64,000 bases of DNA from Pedobacter sp. BS3. Its GTDB lineage: Bacteria; Bacteroidota; Bacteroidia; Sphingobacteriales; Sphingobacteriaceae. Positions 15,796-24,620 of this stretch are shown here, one piece after another; the stretch's first letter is position 1, and every line of letters starts with the position of its first letter. The position numbers and the translations under genes are program-made. Below the pieces are notes generated by a model, which was given only the letters and a program-made list of their open reading frames with translations, searched no databases and was not told where the DNA came from. Location: assembly GCF_008274585.1 (NCBI RefSeq), contig NZ_VTRT01000001.1, forward strand, positions 620,001-684,000, read 5' to 3'.

Positions 15796-18700
15796 TCAGA
15801 AGTTAATATTTGCACCCAACATCACAGTTCTGGCCTGCGGGTAGTTGCCAAAATCTACTCCGCTGCCTATTTCGGGGTCATAACCGGTATATTTGGTAAA
15901 GGTTAGCAGGTTGCTTGCGGCCAGGTAAATCCGGCACCGGTTTATTCCTTTTATAGAAGCCGGTAACGTATACCCGATCTGTACATTTTTAAGCCGCAGG
16001 TAAGCACCGCTTTCTACAAACCGGGTGGATGCAAACTGATTTACAGAACTGTACGGATTTGGAATATCGCCTCCGGAATTGTCTGGTGTCCAGGCATTTC
16101 GCATGCTGGTGCTTAGGGTTGCTTCCAGGCCGGTTCCTTCGGTACGCATACGCACGGCGTTAAAGAGTTGATTTCCATACACGCCCTGGAAAAATACCTG
16201 TACGTCGAACCGGTTCCAGTCGGCGCTCAGATTTAAGCCATACGTTAGCCAGGGAAACGGATTTCCGATCTTGGTTTTATCGGCATCGTCTATTTTGCCA
16301 TCGCCGTTCAGGTCTTTGTATTTGGCATCGCCGGCATGATAGGATATTGAACTGGCATCATAACCGTACAAATAGGCTAATGCTTCCTGGTCGGTTTTGT
16401 AAATGCCTTCGTATTCATATCCCCAAAGGGAAAATAGAGGTAAGCCCTGATCGCTTAGGGTGTATGTGCCGTAAATTTTTTGTCCGCCGTTTAACGCGGT
16501 AAGCTCATTCTTGATAACCGATGCATTTCCGGTTATGGCATAATTAAGCAGCTTTGTGCCTAAGGTTGCTTTGTTCTGATAAGTCAGGGTAAGCTCAATA
16601 CCCTTATTGCGCACCGTACCTACGTTTGCAATGGCATCATAACGGTTTCCTACATACGCGGGAGCCTTTACGGAGAGCAACATATCTTTGGTATCCCGCT
16701 GGAACAGATCAATGGTTCCGGAAAACTTACTTTTAAACAGGCCAAAATCTATTCCCGCATCCAGCTGCTCTGTTCGTTCCCACCGGCCGCCTTTATTTAC
16801 ATAGGTTAATATCGTAGCTCCATTGGCTAATTGCTGGTCACTGCCCAGTACATAATCTACAAAAGTAGGGCCGGTATTAAACATTTTAAGGGTGAAATTA
16901 TCCGAACCGATTTTTTCATTACCGATTTGTCCCCAGCCAACACGCAGCTTCAGGTAATCAATAACCGGTATGTTCTTCATCCAGCTTTCATCGCTTATCC
17001 GCCATGCCAGGGCTGTTGATGGAAAGTATCCCCAAAGGTTTTCAGGAAATTTGCTTGACGCATCGGCCCTGAAGTTAAAGGTAGCCAGATAACGATTGTT
17101 ATAGGAATAGTGAAGTCTTCCTAATAAAGAGAACATCCGGGTGCGTGCCACACCATCAGAAGAATAGGTTCTGTCTTCGGTAGTTTGCGATAAGTACCAG
17201 TTTGTGCTTTCAGGATTGAGAATAGATGCTCCCGAACCGCCGATAGTGTAATAATTGTATTCTTCGGTAGTTTGTCCACCCATTACAGAGAAGCTATGCT
17301 TACCAATATCCCTGGTATAGGTTAGCGTATTTTCAAACCGTAATGTTGAATTTCTGGTCATGCTGCTTGACAGGAAATTCTTGGTAGACTGGTCGTAATC
17401 AGAATATTGATAAGCATCTTTGAATAGCCTGTTTCGCGAGTTGGAAAGGTCGAGACTAACATCTGAGCGAAATAACAGGCCTTTTATCGGGGTGATCTCA
17501 ACAAACGCATCGCCGATAAGCCGCTCATTTTTATCTGACGGATGCGAATGCTCAACCATAGAGAATGGATTGGTAACATTTTTGAAGTTTGATGAGGCGC
17601 TGATTTGTCCGCTTAAATCTTTTCCATTCAGGTTTCTGGAGCCGGCGGGATAATGTGTGGGATCCCAGGGCGCCATAGCTAAAGCTGCCGATAAGATGGA
17701 GGCGCCGGGACTGGCATTATTATTCATGGCGTTGCGACCGTATGATGGAACAAACGATAGATTTTGCCCTACTTTAAGCCAGTTCTTAACCTGGTGCGCT
17801 GAATTAAAGCGTATGGTTAACCGGTTATAGTTTGATCCGATAATAGTTCCCTGCTGATTAAAATAACTGCTGCTGAAGGAGTAGCTGCTTTTGTCGTTAC
17901 CGCCATCAACTGAAAGGTAGTAGTTTTGGATGAGTGCATTTGGGTTAAATACTTCATCCTGCCAGTCGGTTTCAATGCCTGCATAGTTTAACCCATCCGG
18001 GTTTGATGAGGATTTTATAAGCGGGTAATATGGTGAACTGCCTAAGCGATATGCATTTAGCCAACGGTTGAACCCGTATTGATTGTAATAGTCTATTTGA
18101 GATTGTACGCGGTTTAAGTCGATAATAGTTTTGGCGAACTCTTTGCTTTTCATCAGCTCCAGCTTATTCCACCGGTTCTGAATCCCGGTATAGGCATCTA
18201 CAGAAATAGTTGCTTTACCGGTTTTTCCTTTCTTGGTTGTAACCAGGATAACGCCATTGGCTCCGCGTGAGCCATAGATAGCTGTAGCCGATGCATCTTT
18301 TAAAATTTCTGTTGATTCAATATCGTTAGGGCTCAAAAAAGAAATATCGCTTAAAATGATACCATCAACTACGTAAATAGGCGAGCTATCATTTACGGTA
18401 CCTATTCCGCGTATACGAACTACTGCCGGAGCCCCCGGTTGTCCGGAATTTGCATTAACAGTTACACCGGCAGCCCTCCCCTGCAACGCCTGATCCAGGC
18501 CTGCCGCGGGTGTTCGCTGTAATTGCTCTGCCTTTATAGAGGTTACAGCACCGGTTACGTCGCTTTTTTTCATAGTGCCGTATCCAATAGCTATCACCTG
18601 ATCCAGCATCTGGATATCGGGCTCTAAAACAATGTTAATAATTCCCTCTGTATGGATGGTTTTTTCCTGTTCCTTGAAGCCTACCGACGAAAATACCAGT

Positions 18701-18903
18701 GTCCTGCCTTGTTTAACCGGGATGGTGTATTTACCGTTGATGTCGGTTACAGTACCCTGGGCAGAACCTTTCACTTTAACACTTACTCCCGATAAGGGCT
18801 GCTTATCATCAGATGCCGTTACTGAGCCTGCTATATGTAGCTGTTGGGCTATGGCGGTCTGCAGCAGGAACAAGCCTGAAACTAATAAAGTTATTTTTTT
18901 CAT
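15796..18903 (-). CDS. SusC/RagA family TonB-linked outer-membrane transporter (glucan locus)
   Basis: A 1035-residue TonB-dependent transporter. Signal peptide 1-19, carboxypeptidase-D-like Ig domain (about 23-100; GSVTASDDKQPLSGVSVKVKG), plug domain (about 110-225; IGYGTMKKSDVTGAV and the SusC hallmark LKDASATAIYGSRGANGVILVTTKKG), then a 22-strand barrel ending in the C-terminal aromatic residue of GANINF. It has no STN domain, so it imports but does not signal to an anti-sigma factor. It forms the import complex with the SusD gene downstream. The likely cargo is beta-1,3-glucan oligosaccharides. Control probably comes from the divergent regulator at 19.6 kb. Confidence 0.96.
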   Translation of the reverse strand: MKKITLLVSGLFLLQTAIAQQLHIAGSVTASDDKQPLSGVSVKVKGSAQGTVTDINGKYTIPVKQGRTLVFSSVGFKEQEKTIHTEGIINIVLEPDIQMLDQVIAIGYGTMKKSDVTGAVTSIKAEQLQRTPAAGLDQALQGRAAGVTVNANSGQPGAPAVVRIRGIGTVNDSSPIYVVDGIILSDISFLSPNDIESTEILKDASATAIYGSRGANGVILVTTKKGKTGKATISVDAYTGIQNRWNKLELMKSKEFAKTIIDLNRVQSQIDYYNQYGFNRWLNAYRLGSSPYYPLIKSSSNPDGLNYAGIETDWQDEVFNPNALIQNYYLSVDGGNDKSSYSFSSSYFNQQGTIIGSNYNRLTIRFNSAHQVKNWLKVGQNLSFVPSYGRNAMNNNASPGASILSAALAMAPWDPTHYPAGSRNLNGKDLSGQISASSNFKNVTNPFSMVEHSHPSDKNERLIGDAFVEITPIKGLLFRSDVSLDLSNSRNRLFKDAYQYSDYDQSTKNFLSSSMTRNSTLRFENTLTYTRDIGKHSFSVMGGQTTEEYNYYTIGGSGASILNPESTNWYLSQTTEDRTYSSDGVARTRMFSLLGRLHYSYNNRYLATFNFRADASSKFPENLWGYFPSTALAWRISDESWMKNIPVIDYLKLRVGWGQIGNEKIGSDNFTLKMFNTGPTFVDYVLGSDQQLANGATILTYVNKGGRWERTEQLDAGIDFGLFKSKFSGTIDLFQRDTKDMLLSVKAPAYVGNRYDAIANVGTVRNKGIELTLTYQNKATLGTKLLNYAITGNASVIKNELTALNGGQKIYGTYTLSDQGLPLFSLWGYEYEGIYKTDQEALAYLYGYDASSISYHAGDAKYKDLNGDGKIDDADKTKIGNPFPWLTYGLNLSADWNRFDVQVFFQGVYGNQLFNAVRMRTEGTGLEATLSTSMRNAWTPDNSGGDIPNPYSSVNQFASTRFVESGAYLRLKNVQIGYTLPASIKGINRCRIYLAASNLLTFTKYTGYDPEIGSGVDFGNYPQARTVMLGANINF

Positions 18904-19089
18904 CTATAATGAAATTAAAGCGTGAAATCAGAATATGCGGGTTTTTCTTGCTGTGTGTAGCAGGCATTTGTTAATGCAAATGGCATCAACTGAAAACAAT
19001 GAATGAATGTAGTTTTTCCTTCCATATAAGTTTAATATTAATTAATTGGTTATCAGGTTGTATCCCGAAATACATCAGGATTGCATTTT

Positions 19090-19097
19090 CAAAGGTA
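19090..19097 (-). promoter_or_regulatory. Candidate promoter -7 box of the glucan SusC operon
   Basis: Minus-strand TACCTTTG fits the Bacteroidota TAnnTTTG box exactly and lies about 190 bp before the SusC ATG. No good -33 TTTG partner is seen at the usual distance, consistent with an activator-dependent promoter. Confidence 0.45.
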
Positions 19098-19243
19098 AAT
19101 ACAAATTATACAGGCGTTGTAATTTACTACTACAATATTACCCATACATTGCGGATTATGTGCGCTTAAATGCACTTTTAAGGTACTACAATACTACTAC
19201 ACAGTAAAACAAAGTTGTTTGCTGAATATAAATCGCAATATTT

Positions 19244-19412
19244 GGGGCTGACTAAAAAGCTCCCGTCATCCCGATCCCTCCCGTACATACGGGATTGGGA
19301 GAGGGATCTCCGCCAGAAGTGCTTAGGAAGAAGATTTTGCTTCGCAGCTGCTTCGTGGTCTCCTTCTAAGGTCGTCGAAATGACGCAGCTTTCTGACTTT
19401 TTGGTCAGCCCC
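19244..19412 (+). repeat. MITE-like element family A, copy 1
   Basis: 169 bp bounded by inverted repeats GGGGCTGACTAAAAAG and CTTTTTGGTCAGCCCC. A second copy (42865-42994) lies in the opposite orientation with strong similarity along its whole length. This copy carries an extra internal palindrome (CCCGTAcatacGGG region). No coding capacity. It lies in the 735-bp control region between the glucan SusC gene and its regulator. Confidence 0.88.
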
Positions 19413-19444
19413 TTGTTTAAGGAGCATGCTTTTACGTGCAAATA

Positions 19445-19576
19445 AGAGCATGTTTAAATTTCATGAAACAATGGTTTTATTGCTGCTGGTGGGGACACCA
19501 GCAGCGGTTGAAGCCCTGGATGGTGTCTTCACCGTCCATCCACAATTACTACATCTATGAAATTTAAACATGTTCT
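19445..19576 (+). repeat. MITE-like element family B, copy 1
   Basis: 132 bp with 20-bp terminal inverted repeats (AGAGCATGTTTAAATTTCAT at the left, one mismatch with the right end) and a strong internal hairpin GCTGCTGGTG/CACCAGCAGC, plus a second weaker hairpin. A second copy is at 23821-23926. It starts 32 bp after the family A element and ends 62 bp before the regulator gene. Confidence 0.9.
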
Positions 19577-19638
19577 AAGTGATGTGTTTATTTTGAATAA
19601 TTACTAAATTGCTTTATCAATTAACCAATAAAATCTGA

Positions 19639-22536
19639 ATGAGGTATTTATACTTACTAATTATAATTTGTTGTGTTAAAAGTCTGCAGGCACAAAATCC
19701 CATCGGGATTCCACAAATAAATACTTATGGAAGCCTGGATTATAGAGGTGGTACGCAGAATTGGGATATTGATCAGGATAAAAACGGCATTTTATATTTT
19801 GCAAATAACGAAGGGCTGCTAACTTTTGATGGCCGGCACTGGAATCTGTACCCGTTGCCTCATAAAACAATTGTGCGCTCGCTAAAAGTAAGCCGCGATG
19901 GTAAGATCTATGTAGGGGCGCAGGATGAGATCGGTTATTTTTTCCCGGATAAAAATGGTGTATTAAAGTTTCATTCCATACGTAATCTTATTCCCGAACC
20001 GGAGCGCCAGTTCTCTGATCTGTGGGATATTGTGGCATTAAAGGATGAACTATTCTTCAGAACCACCAATAAAATATTTTACCTGAGAGACGGCGTAATT
20101 AAGGTCTACAAGCCGCAACGTACCTGGGAGTTTATGGGCCAGGTGAATGGAGTTCTTTATGCCCAGGACAGTGGCAAAGGACTACTGACGTTCCAGGATG
20201 GTGCATGGCAGCCTGTTGTAACCGCTTCGAAACTTAAAGATTATATCACTGCCATTCTACCCTACCAGGGCGATACACTTTTGGTTACTACCCTAAAAAA
20301 CGGGTTGTTTTTGTTGGGTAAAAACTTCTTTGCAAAAAAAACCAGCCCGTACGATGCGAGTTTTAGCAGGTATCGTTTATACAAGGCCATACAGGTAAGT
20401 AACGACTGGTATGCTGTGGCTACCTCATCAGGAGGATGTTATATTATCGATAAGGCAGGACGCATTGTACAACAGTTTTCATCGGCTGAAGGCTTATACA
20501 AAAATAACCTGCGCAGCATTTTTATAGATCGTAATAAGAATCTGTGGCTTGGTCTTGACGATGGTATTAACTTCATCGCGTTTAACAATGCTATCAAGTA
20601 TATCTATCCCGATAAGGATAAGCAAACCAGCAGCTATGCCACGCTGATATACAATAATGTATTATACATTGGTACGTCTAACGGTGTATTTTATACTGCG
20701 CTGCAAGCTAATAACAAAGATCTAAGCTATTCTAAAAATCCTTTTAATGAATTTGCCAATACTGCGGGACAGGTTTGGAGCCTCCGGGAGATCAACCGGC
20801 ATGTACTTGTTGGGCACGAAGACGGGGCTTATGTGATAGACGGCGGTCAGGCTAAGCAGCTATATTCATCGCCGGGAACGTGGCTGTTTAACCCGCTTTC
20901 TTCTTACCCCACACAGCATATTATAGCAGGTACGTACGGAGGGCTGCAACTGATAACATTTCAGAATAACCAGTTCATCAACCGGGGACATATTACAGGG
21001 CTTAATAATGAATCGCTGCGGTTTCTGCTCATTGATAACGGTGTGATCTGGGCTTCGCACCCGTACAGGGGCATTTACAGGTTAAGGCTTTCGCCGGATC
21101 TGAAAAGCATCAGCGAGATAAAATTATATACCGAAAAAAATGGCTTGCCATCGGCGTTAGGTAATTGCATTGCCAAGATCAGGGGCAAAATTGTTGCGGC
21201 AACTACACAGGGTATTTATGAATACGATGCCAGATCAGACCGGTTCATTCCATCGGCATTTCTTACACCAATTTTAAAAAAGAACGTTTATCATTACCTG
21301 AAAGAGGATAAAGATGGTAATATCTGGTTCATCAGCTTTAAAAAAGTTGGCCTGGTTGATTTTAATAATCCTTCGGAAGATAGTGCCTACACTATTGTTC
21401 ATTTCCCGGAATTGAACTCGCAGGTGGTTGCAGGATTTGAAAATATCTATCCGTACGATGCCGAGAATATTTTTATTGGCGCCAATAAAGGGCTCATTCA
21501 CATTAATTATAAAAAGTACATACAAAACCTGAAACCTATTGATGTTATGCTATCGTTGGTAAAGGCTACGGGTAAGCAGGATAGTGTGATTTACGGCGGA
21601 TATTTTTTGAAAAACAACCGTATTGAGGCTGCACAGGATAAAAACCAAAAGGTAGAATTAACAAAAAATCTCAATTCGCTGCATTTTGAATATTCATCAA
21701 CCCTGTACGAGCAGCAAAACAATATTGAGTTTAGCTACCAGCTTAGCGGATTTGACAAGGAATGGTCGGCATGGAGCGCTAAGAGTGAGAAAGATTATAC
21801 CAATCTGCCTTACGGTAATTACACCTTTAAGGTTAAAGCCCGCAATAATTTAAGGAACGAATCGCCGGTTATTTCCTATTCGTTTTACATTAAGCCTGCG
21901 TGGTATGAAACGGTCTGGATCTATGCGCTTTACGTTATAGTATTGATCGGTCTGGTTTACCTGCTGATACGGCGGCAAAAGAAAAAGCATGAAAAAGCGC
22001 AGGCGTATCTTAAACACGTTCATCAGCTCGAAATTGAGCACAATGAAAAAGAAATTGTCAAGTTAAAGAACGAAAAGCTTGAAGCCGAGATCAGCTATAA
22101 GCAAAAGGAGCTGGCGACTACCAGCATGCACCTGGTGCAGAAGAATAAGCTTTTATTGAAAATAAAAGAAGTATTGCTGCCTTTAGTGAAGCTGGATGCC
22201 GTAGAGCATCATTCGGAAGATTTGAAAAAAGTGTTACGCTTACTGAATGACGCGGAACGGAGAGATGCCGATTGGGAACAATTTGCGGTGCATTTTGACC
22301 ATGTACATTCCAACTTTTTAAGTACACTGAAAGAAAAATTCCCTAACCTGAGTCCTAATGACCTTAAGCTGTGTGCCTACCTGAAAATGAATTTATCATC
22401 TAAAGAAATAGCACAGCTGATGAGCATTACCATTCGTGCTGTTGAAGTAAGCCGCTACCGGTTGAGGAAGAAATTACAGGTATCGTCAGATACCAATTTA
22501 TTTGATTACCTGATACAGGTGACCAGCCAGAAGTAA
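19639..22536 (+). CDS. Membrane one-component regulator: propeller/Y_Y_Y sensor with LuxR-like HTH
   Basis: A 965-residue regulator. Signal peptide (about 1-18), then a two-component-regulator-type propeller (about 30-660; repeated motifs such as DKNGILYFANNEGLLTFDG, DRNKNLWLGLDDGINF, DGNIWFISF), a triple-tyrosine Y_Y_Y domain (about 690-752), one membrane segment (about 757-777), a coiled coil (about 780-840) and a C-terminal LuxR-type helix-turn-helix (about 904-950; SPNDLKLCAYLKMNLSSKEIAQLM). There is no histidine kinase or receiver domain, so the protein must link periplasmic ligand binding directly to DNA binding by its cytoplasmic tail. It is divergent from the glucan SusCD operon and is the likely activator of it. 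Confidence 0.9.
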   Translation: MRYLYLLIIICCVKSLQAQNPIGIPQINTYGSLDYRGGTQNWDIDQDKNGILYFANNEGLLTFDGRHWNLYPLPHKTIVRSLKVSRDGKIYVGAQDEIGYFFPDKNGVLKFHSIRNLIPEPERQFSDLWDIVALKDELFFRTTNKIFYLRDGVIKVYKPQRTWEFMGQVNGVLYAQDSGKGLLTFQDGAWQPVVTASKLKDYITAILPYQGDTLLVTTLKNGLFLLGKNFFAKKTSPYDASFSRYRLYKAIQVSNDWYAVATSSGGCYIIDKAGRIVQQFSSAEGLYKNNLRSIFIDRNKNLWLGLDDGINFIAFNNAIKYIYPDKDKQTSSYATLIYNNVLYIGTSNGVFYTALQANNKDLSYSKNPFNEFANTAGQVWSLREINRHVLVGHEDGAYVIDGGQAKQLYSSPGTWLFNPLSSYPTQHIIAGTYGGLQLITFQNNQFINRGHITGLNNESLRFLLIDNGVIWASHPYRGIYRLRLSPDLKSISEIKLYTEKNGLPSALGNCIAKIRGKIVAATTQGIYEYDARSDRFIPSAFLTPILKKNVYHYLKEDKDGNIWFISFKKVGLVDFNNPSEDSAYTIVHFPELNSQVVAGFENIYPYDAENIFIGANKGLIHINYKKYIQNLKPIDVMLSLVKATGKQDSVIYGGYFLKNNRIEAAQDKNQKVELTKNLNSLHFEYSSTLYEQQNNIEFSYQLSGFDKEWSAWSAKSEKDYTNLPYGNYTFKVKARNNLRNESPVISYSFYIKPAWYETVWIYALYVIVLIGLVYLLIRRQKKKHEKAQAYLKHVHQLEIEHNEKEIVKLKNEKLEAEISYKQKELATTSMHLVQKNKLLLKIKEVLLPLVKLDAVEHHSEDLKKVLRLLNDAERRDADWEQFAVHFDHVHSNFLSTLKEKFPNLSPNDLKLCAYLKMNLSSKEIAQLMSITIRAVEVSRYRLRKKLQVSSDTNLFDYLIQVTSQK

Positions 22537-22623
22537 CGGGGTTTGCCTGGAATTGACCTACGCTAAGAATGCTGAAAAGCATCGAGGTGTTAAGTTAAAA
22601 GTCGAGTCCCGTATCCTGAATCA

Positions 22624-22766
22624 GCTTGCGCTCGTTTGCAAAACGAGTGCATCATTATCCGGCGTTTGCAACGCCGCAAGCACAACAAAAGCTCTAAAAC
22701 TTTTTCATTTATTTTAAGACTTAAGTTAGCCTGATGGCCCAATTGCCCGGCTGAAACTTAAGCCAG
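22624..22766 (+). repeat. Three-hairpin interspersed element, copy 2
   Basis: It matches 9283-9424 over its length: hairpin GCTCGTTT/AAACGAGT, hairpin GGCGTT/AACGCC and the distal ACTTAAG/CTTAAG pair. It lies in the 395-bp gap between the regulator and the methyltransferase gene, in the same orientation as copy 1. Confidence 0.85.
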
Positions 22767-22788
22767 TTTTGCAGTTTATTTTTTTCAA

Positions 22789-22850
22789 GTTTAAACAGCT
22801 TCATATTTTATATGTACAATTGTTTACCTTTAAGAAGGTTTAAACAGCTT
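22789..22850 (+). promoter_or_regulatory. Direct repeats GTTTAAACAGCTT upstream of methyltransferase gene
   Basis: The 13-mer GTTTAAACAGCTT occurs at 22789-22801 and again at 22838-22850, 49 bp apart (start to start), each containing the palindrome GTTTAAAC. The distal copy ends 81 bp before the methyltransferase start. They could be binding sites of a regulator; nothing else supports this. Confidence 0.35.
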
Positions 22851-22931
22851 TAATCCGGACAAAACAGGCTGGATAGCCATAAGGAAGCGATTTTTGTTAC
22901 AATTAATTTGATAAGAATACTACTAAAATAA

Positions 22932-23753
22932 ATGAAAAGTAAAATAACCGGAGGAGAAACAGTCCTTTTATTTGCAGCCAAAATATTGAATAAATACGAG
23001 GTGAAATACTACCAGTGTATCGAAACAGGATTTATTCAAACCGAGGAGCCATACTGGTTACAAGAAGCCTACTCATCAGCAATTACTAAACTTGATATTG
23101 GATTACCTTACCGAAATGAGTTGCTCAGGGATAAAACGGTAAAAATACTGATGGATAATTTTAATGTTCATGGAAGGTTTCTTGATTATGCCGGGGGGTA
23201 TGGGTTATTTACCAGATTAATGCGTGATAAAGGCTTTAATTTTTATCATACTGATATATATTGCCAGAATCTTTTTGCCGAAAATTTTGATCTGGCGGAT
23301 ATCAAAGAGCAAAGTCCAAAGTTTGAAGTGCTAACCGCATTTGAAGTGTTTGAACACATGGTTAACCCTAAAGATGAGATAAGCCGGCTGTTTTCATATT
23401 CGGATAATGTTCTTTTTTCAACAGAACTCCAGCCTGAAACTACGGTTAAGGGTATAAACCACTGGTGGTATCTTTCCCCTGAAACGGGACAGCATATCTC
23501 CTTCTTTAATCGTAATTCGTTAGAGTTTCTTTCAAAGAAGTTTGGCTATAACTTTTATTCAGATGGTGTTAGTACGCATTTATTTTCAAAAAGAAAATTT
23601 GCTGTGAATCCATTCAAAGAAAAAAGAGCTCCCTTTTTTATCAGAAAGATGCGCCGGATGGTTCATAATTATGAGCTGAAAAAATATCCTCCATTAGAGG
23701 GTCTGCTCCAAAGCGATTGGCAATACATTAAAGATAAAATAAACCAGCACTAA
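22932..23753 (+). CDS. Class I SAM-dependent methyltransferase
   Basis: A 273-residue cytoplasmic protein. The N-terminal segment (about 22-60; KYYQCIETGFIQTEEPYWLQEAY) is that seen in methyltransferases of surface-polysaccharide clusters. The Rossmann core follows: motif I FLDYAGGYGLFTRLM (about 85-99, DYAGGYG instead of the usual ExGxG), an acidic end of strand 2 (HTDIY) and FEVFEHMVNP as motif II/III. A C-terminal basic extension (KRAPFFIRKMRRM) could associate with membrane or lipid-linked substrate. It is the only plus-strand gene of the glycan cluster and converges on the FkbM gene, with a family B element between them. It probably methylates a sugar; the acceptor is unknown. Confidence 0.82.
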   Translation: MKSKITGGETVLLFAAKILNKYEVKYYQCIETGFIQTEEPYWLQEAYSSAITKLDIGLPYRNELLRDKTVKILMDNFNVHGRFLDYAGGYGLFTRLMRDKGFNFYHTDIYCQNLFAENFDLADIKEQSPKFEVLTAFEVFEHMVNPKDEISRLFSYSDNVLFSTELQPETTVKGINHWWYLSPETGQHISFFNRNSLEFLSKKFGYNFYSDGVSTHLFSKRKFAVNPFKEKRAPFFIRKMRRMVHNYELKKYPPLEGLLQSDWQYIKDKINQH

Positions 23754-23820
23754 CAGTTAGTAATTTCTGTCCGGTTAGAAGCTAAGGCTGATCTGATCTT
23801 TGAAAAGAAACAACAGCTTT

Positions 23821-23926
23821 AGAACATGTTTAATTTTATATATGTGGTCAGCCCCGGCCTCAGCCGCTGCTGGTGTCCCCACCAGCAGCAATAAGAACAT
23901 CATTTCGTGAAATTTAAATATGTTCT
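23821..23926 (-). repeat. MITE-like element family B, copy 2
   Basis: 106 bp, inverted relative to copy 1 at 19445-19576. Ends are AGAACATGTTTAA and TTTAAATATGTTCT; the central hairpin CTGCTGGTG/CACCAGCAG is preserved. It fills the space between two convergent genes and ends 6 bp from the FkbM stop codon, so its hairpin may serve as their shared terminator. It also contains GGTCAGCCCC, the end word of family A. Confidence 0.85.
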
Positions 23927-23932
23927 TACCCG

Positions 23933-24610
23933 TTAAGAATCTATATTCTTTAAAAAGTACGTTCTGCATGTTTTGGCATAAAACTCATAATTTTGTTTTA
24001 GCATATAGGCATACAGATCAGATTTAAAAAACGCTTCAAAATCCAGTTCACTCTCTACAAGCACCAGGGTTGGGCGAATTTTATCCCAATTATTAGATTG
24101 TAATATGCGGAAATCATAACCTTCGGCATCAATTGTTAAAAAATCTACAGACTGGTTCCCGGGCAGGTATTCATTAAGTATATCCTGCAGGCCGCGGGTT
24201 TGTACTTCTATGGTCTTTTCTATTCTATAGCCTTTTTCTCCATCCCGTTCATGAGCTATTTCGGGGATAAATGTGTTTAAAGCCGGCTCATTAAATATAT
24301 AGAAGGTAACGGTCTCGGTGTGGTCAGAAACCGGTATTTCGAGATTGATATCCTCGGGCCTTATCCGCTTAAAAAGTTCCATGCTGCCTGGCATTGCATC
24401 TATATTTATACCACGCCAGCCCATTTTATAAAATTTATAGGTGTTGGAGAACCGTTTGGGATGATGCGCCCCGATATCAATAAAGTAACCTTTCTGCCGG
24501 CCTTCAAAAAACCGGCCTAAGATACCATCTTCCCCTTCCTGGGAATATGATTCATTCAAATAATCCGGCTCTGGCTTTTTCTTTAAGCCTAATAGTGTTC
24601 TTAGTCCCAT
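23933..24610 (-). CDS. FkbM family methyltransferase
   Basis: A 225-residue SAM-dependent O-methyltransferase. The N-terminal SQEGEDGILGRFF, motif I GYFIDIGAHHPKRFSNT, the strand 2 signature GINIDAMPGS and the C-terminal VDFLTIDAEGYDFRILQ are all characteristic of FkbM proteins. It is the last gene of the minus-strand glycan run, 10 bp after a glycosyltransferase gene, so a methylated sugar on the same surface glycan is a reasonable inference. The family name comes from FK506 biosynthesis, but Bacteroidota members are mostly found in polysaccharide clusters. Confidence 0.9.
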   Translation of the reverse strand: MGLRTLLGLKKKPEPDYLNESYSQEGEDGILGRFFEGRQKGYFIDIGAHHPKRFSNTYKFYKMGWRGINIDAMPGSMELFKRIRPEDINLEIPVSDHTETVTFYIFNEPALNTFIPEIAHERDGEKGYRIEKTIEVQTRGLQDILNEYLPGNQSVDFLTIDAEGYDFRILQSNNWDKIRPTLVLVESELDFEAFFKSDLYAYMLKQNYEFYAKTCRTYFLKNIDS

Positions 24611-24620
24611 GACTATAATT

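Noticed and set aside
15783-15815. Longer N-terminus of glucan SusD
   Set aside because: The extra 11 residues overlap the SusC stop and would place a non-signal sequence before the lipoprotein signal peptide.
19178-19441. ORFs on both strands, 87 and 76 codons
   Set aside because: Both lie within the family A repeat element and have no signal, motif or promoter.
23775-23969. Minus-strand ORF of 64 codons with LLLLVGTPAAAEAGADH
   Set aside because: It is read from the family B repeat; the peptide reflects its hairpin.
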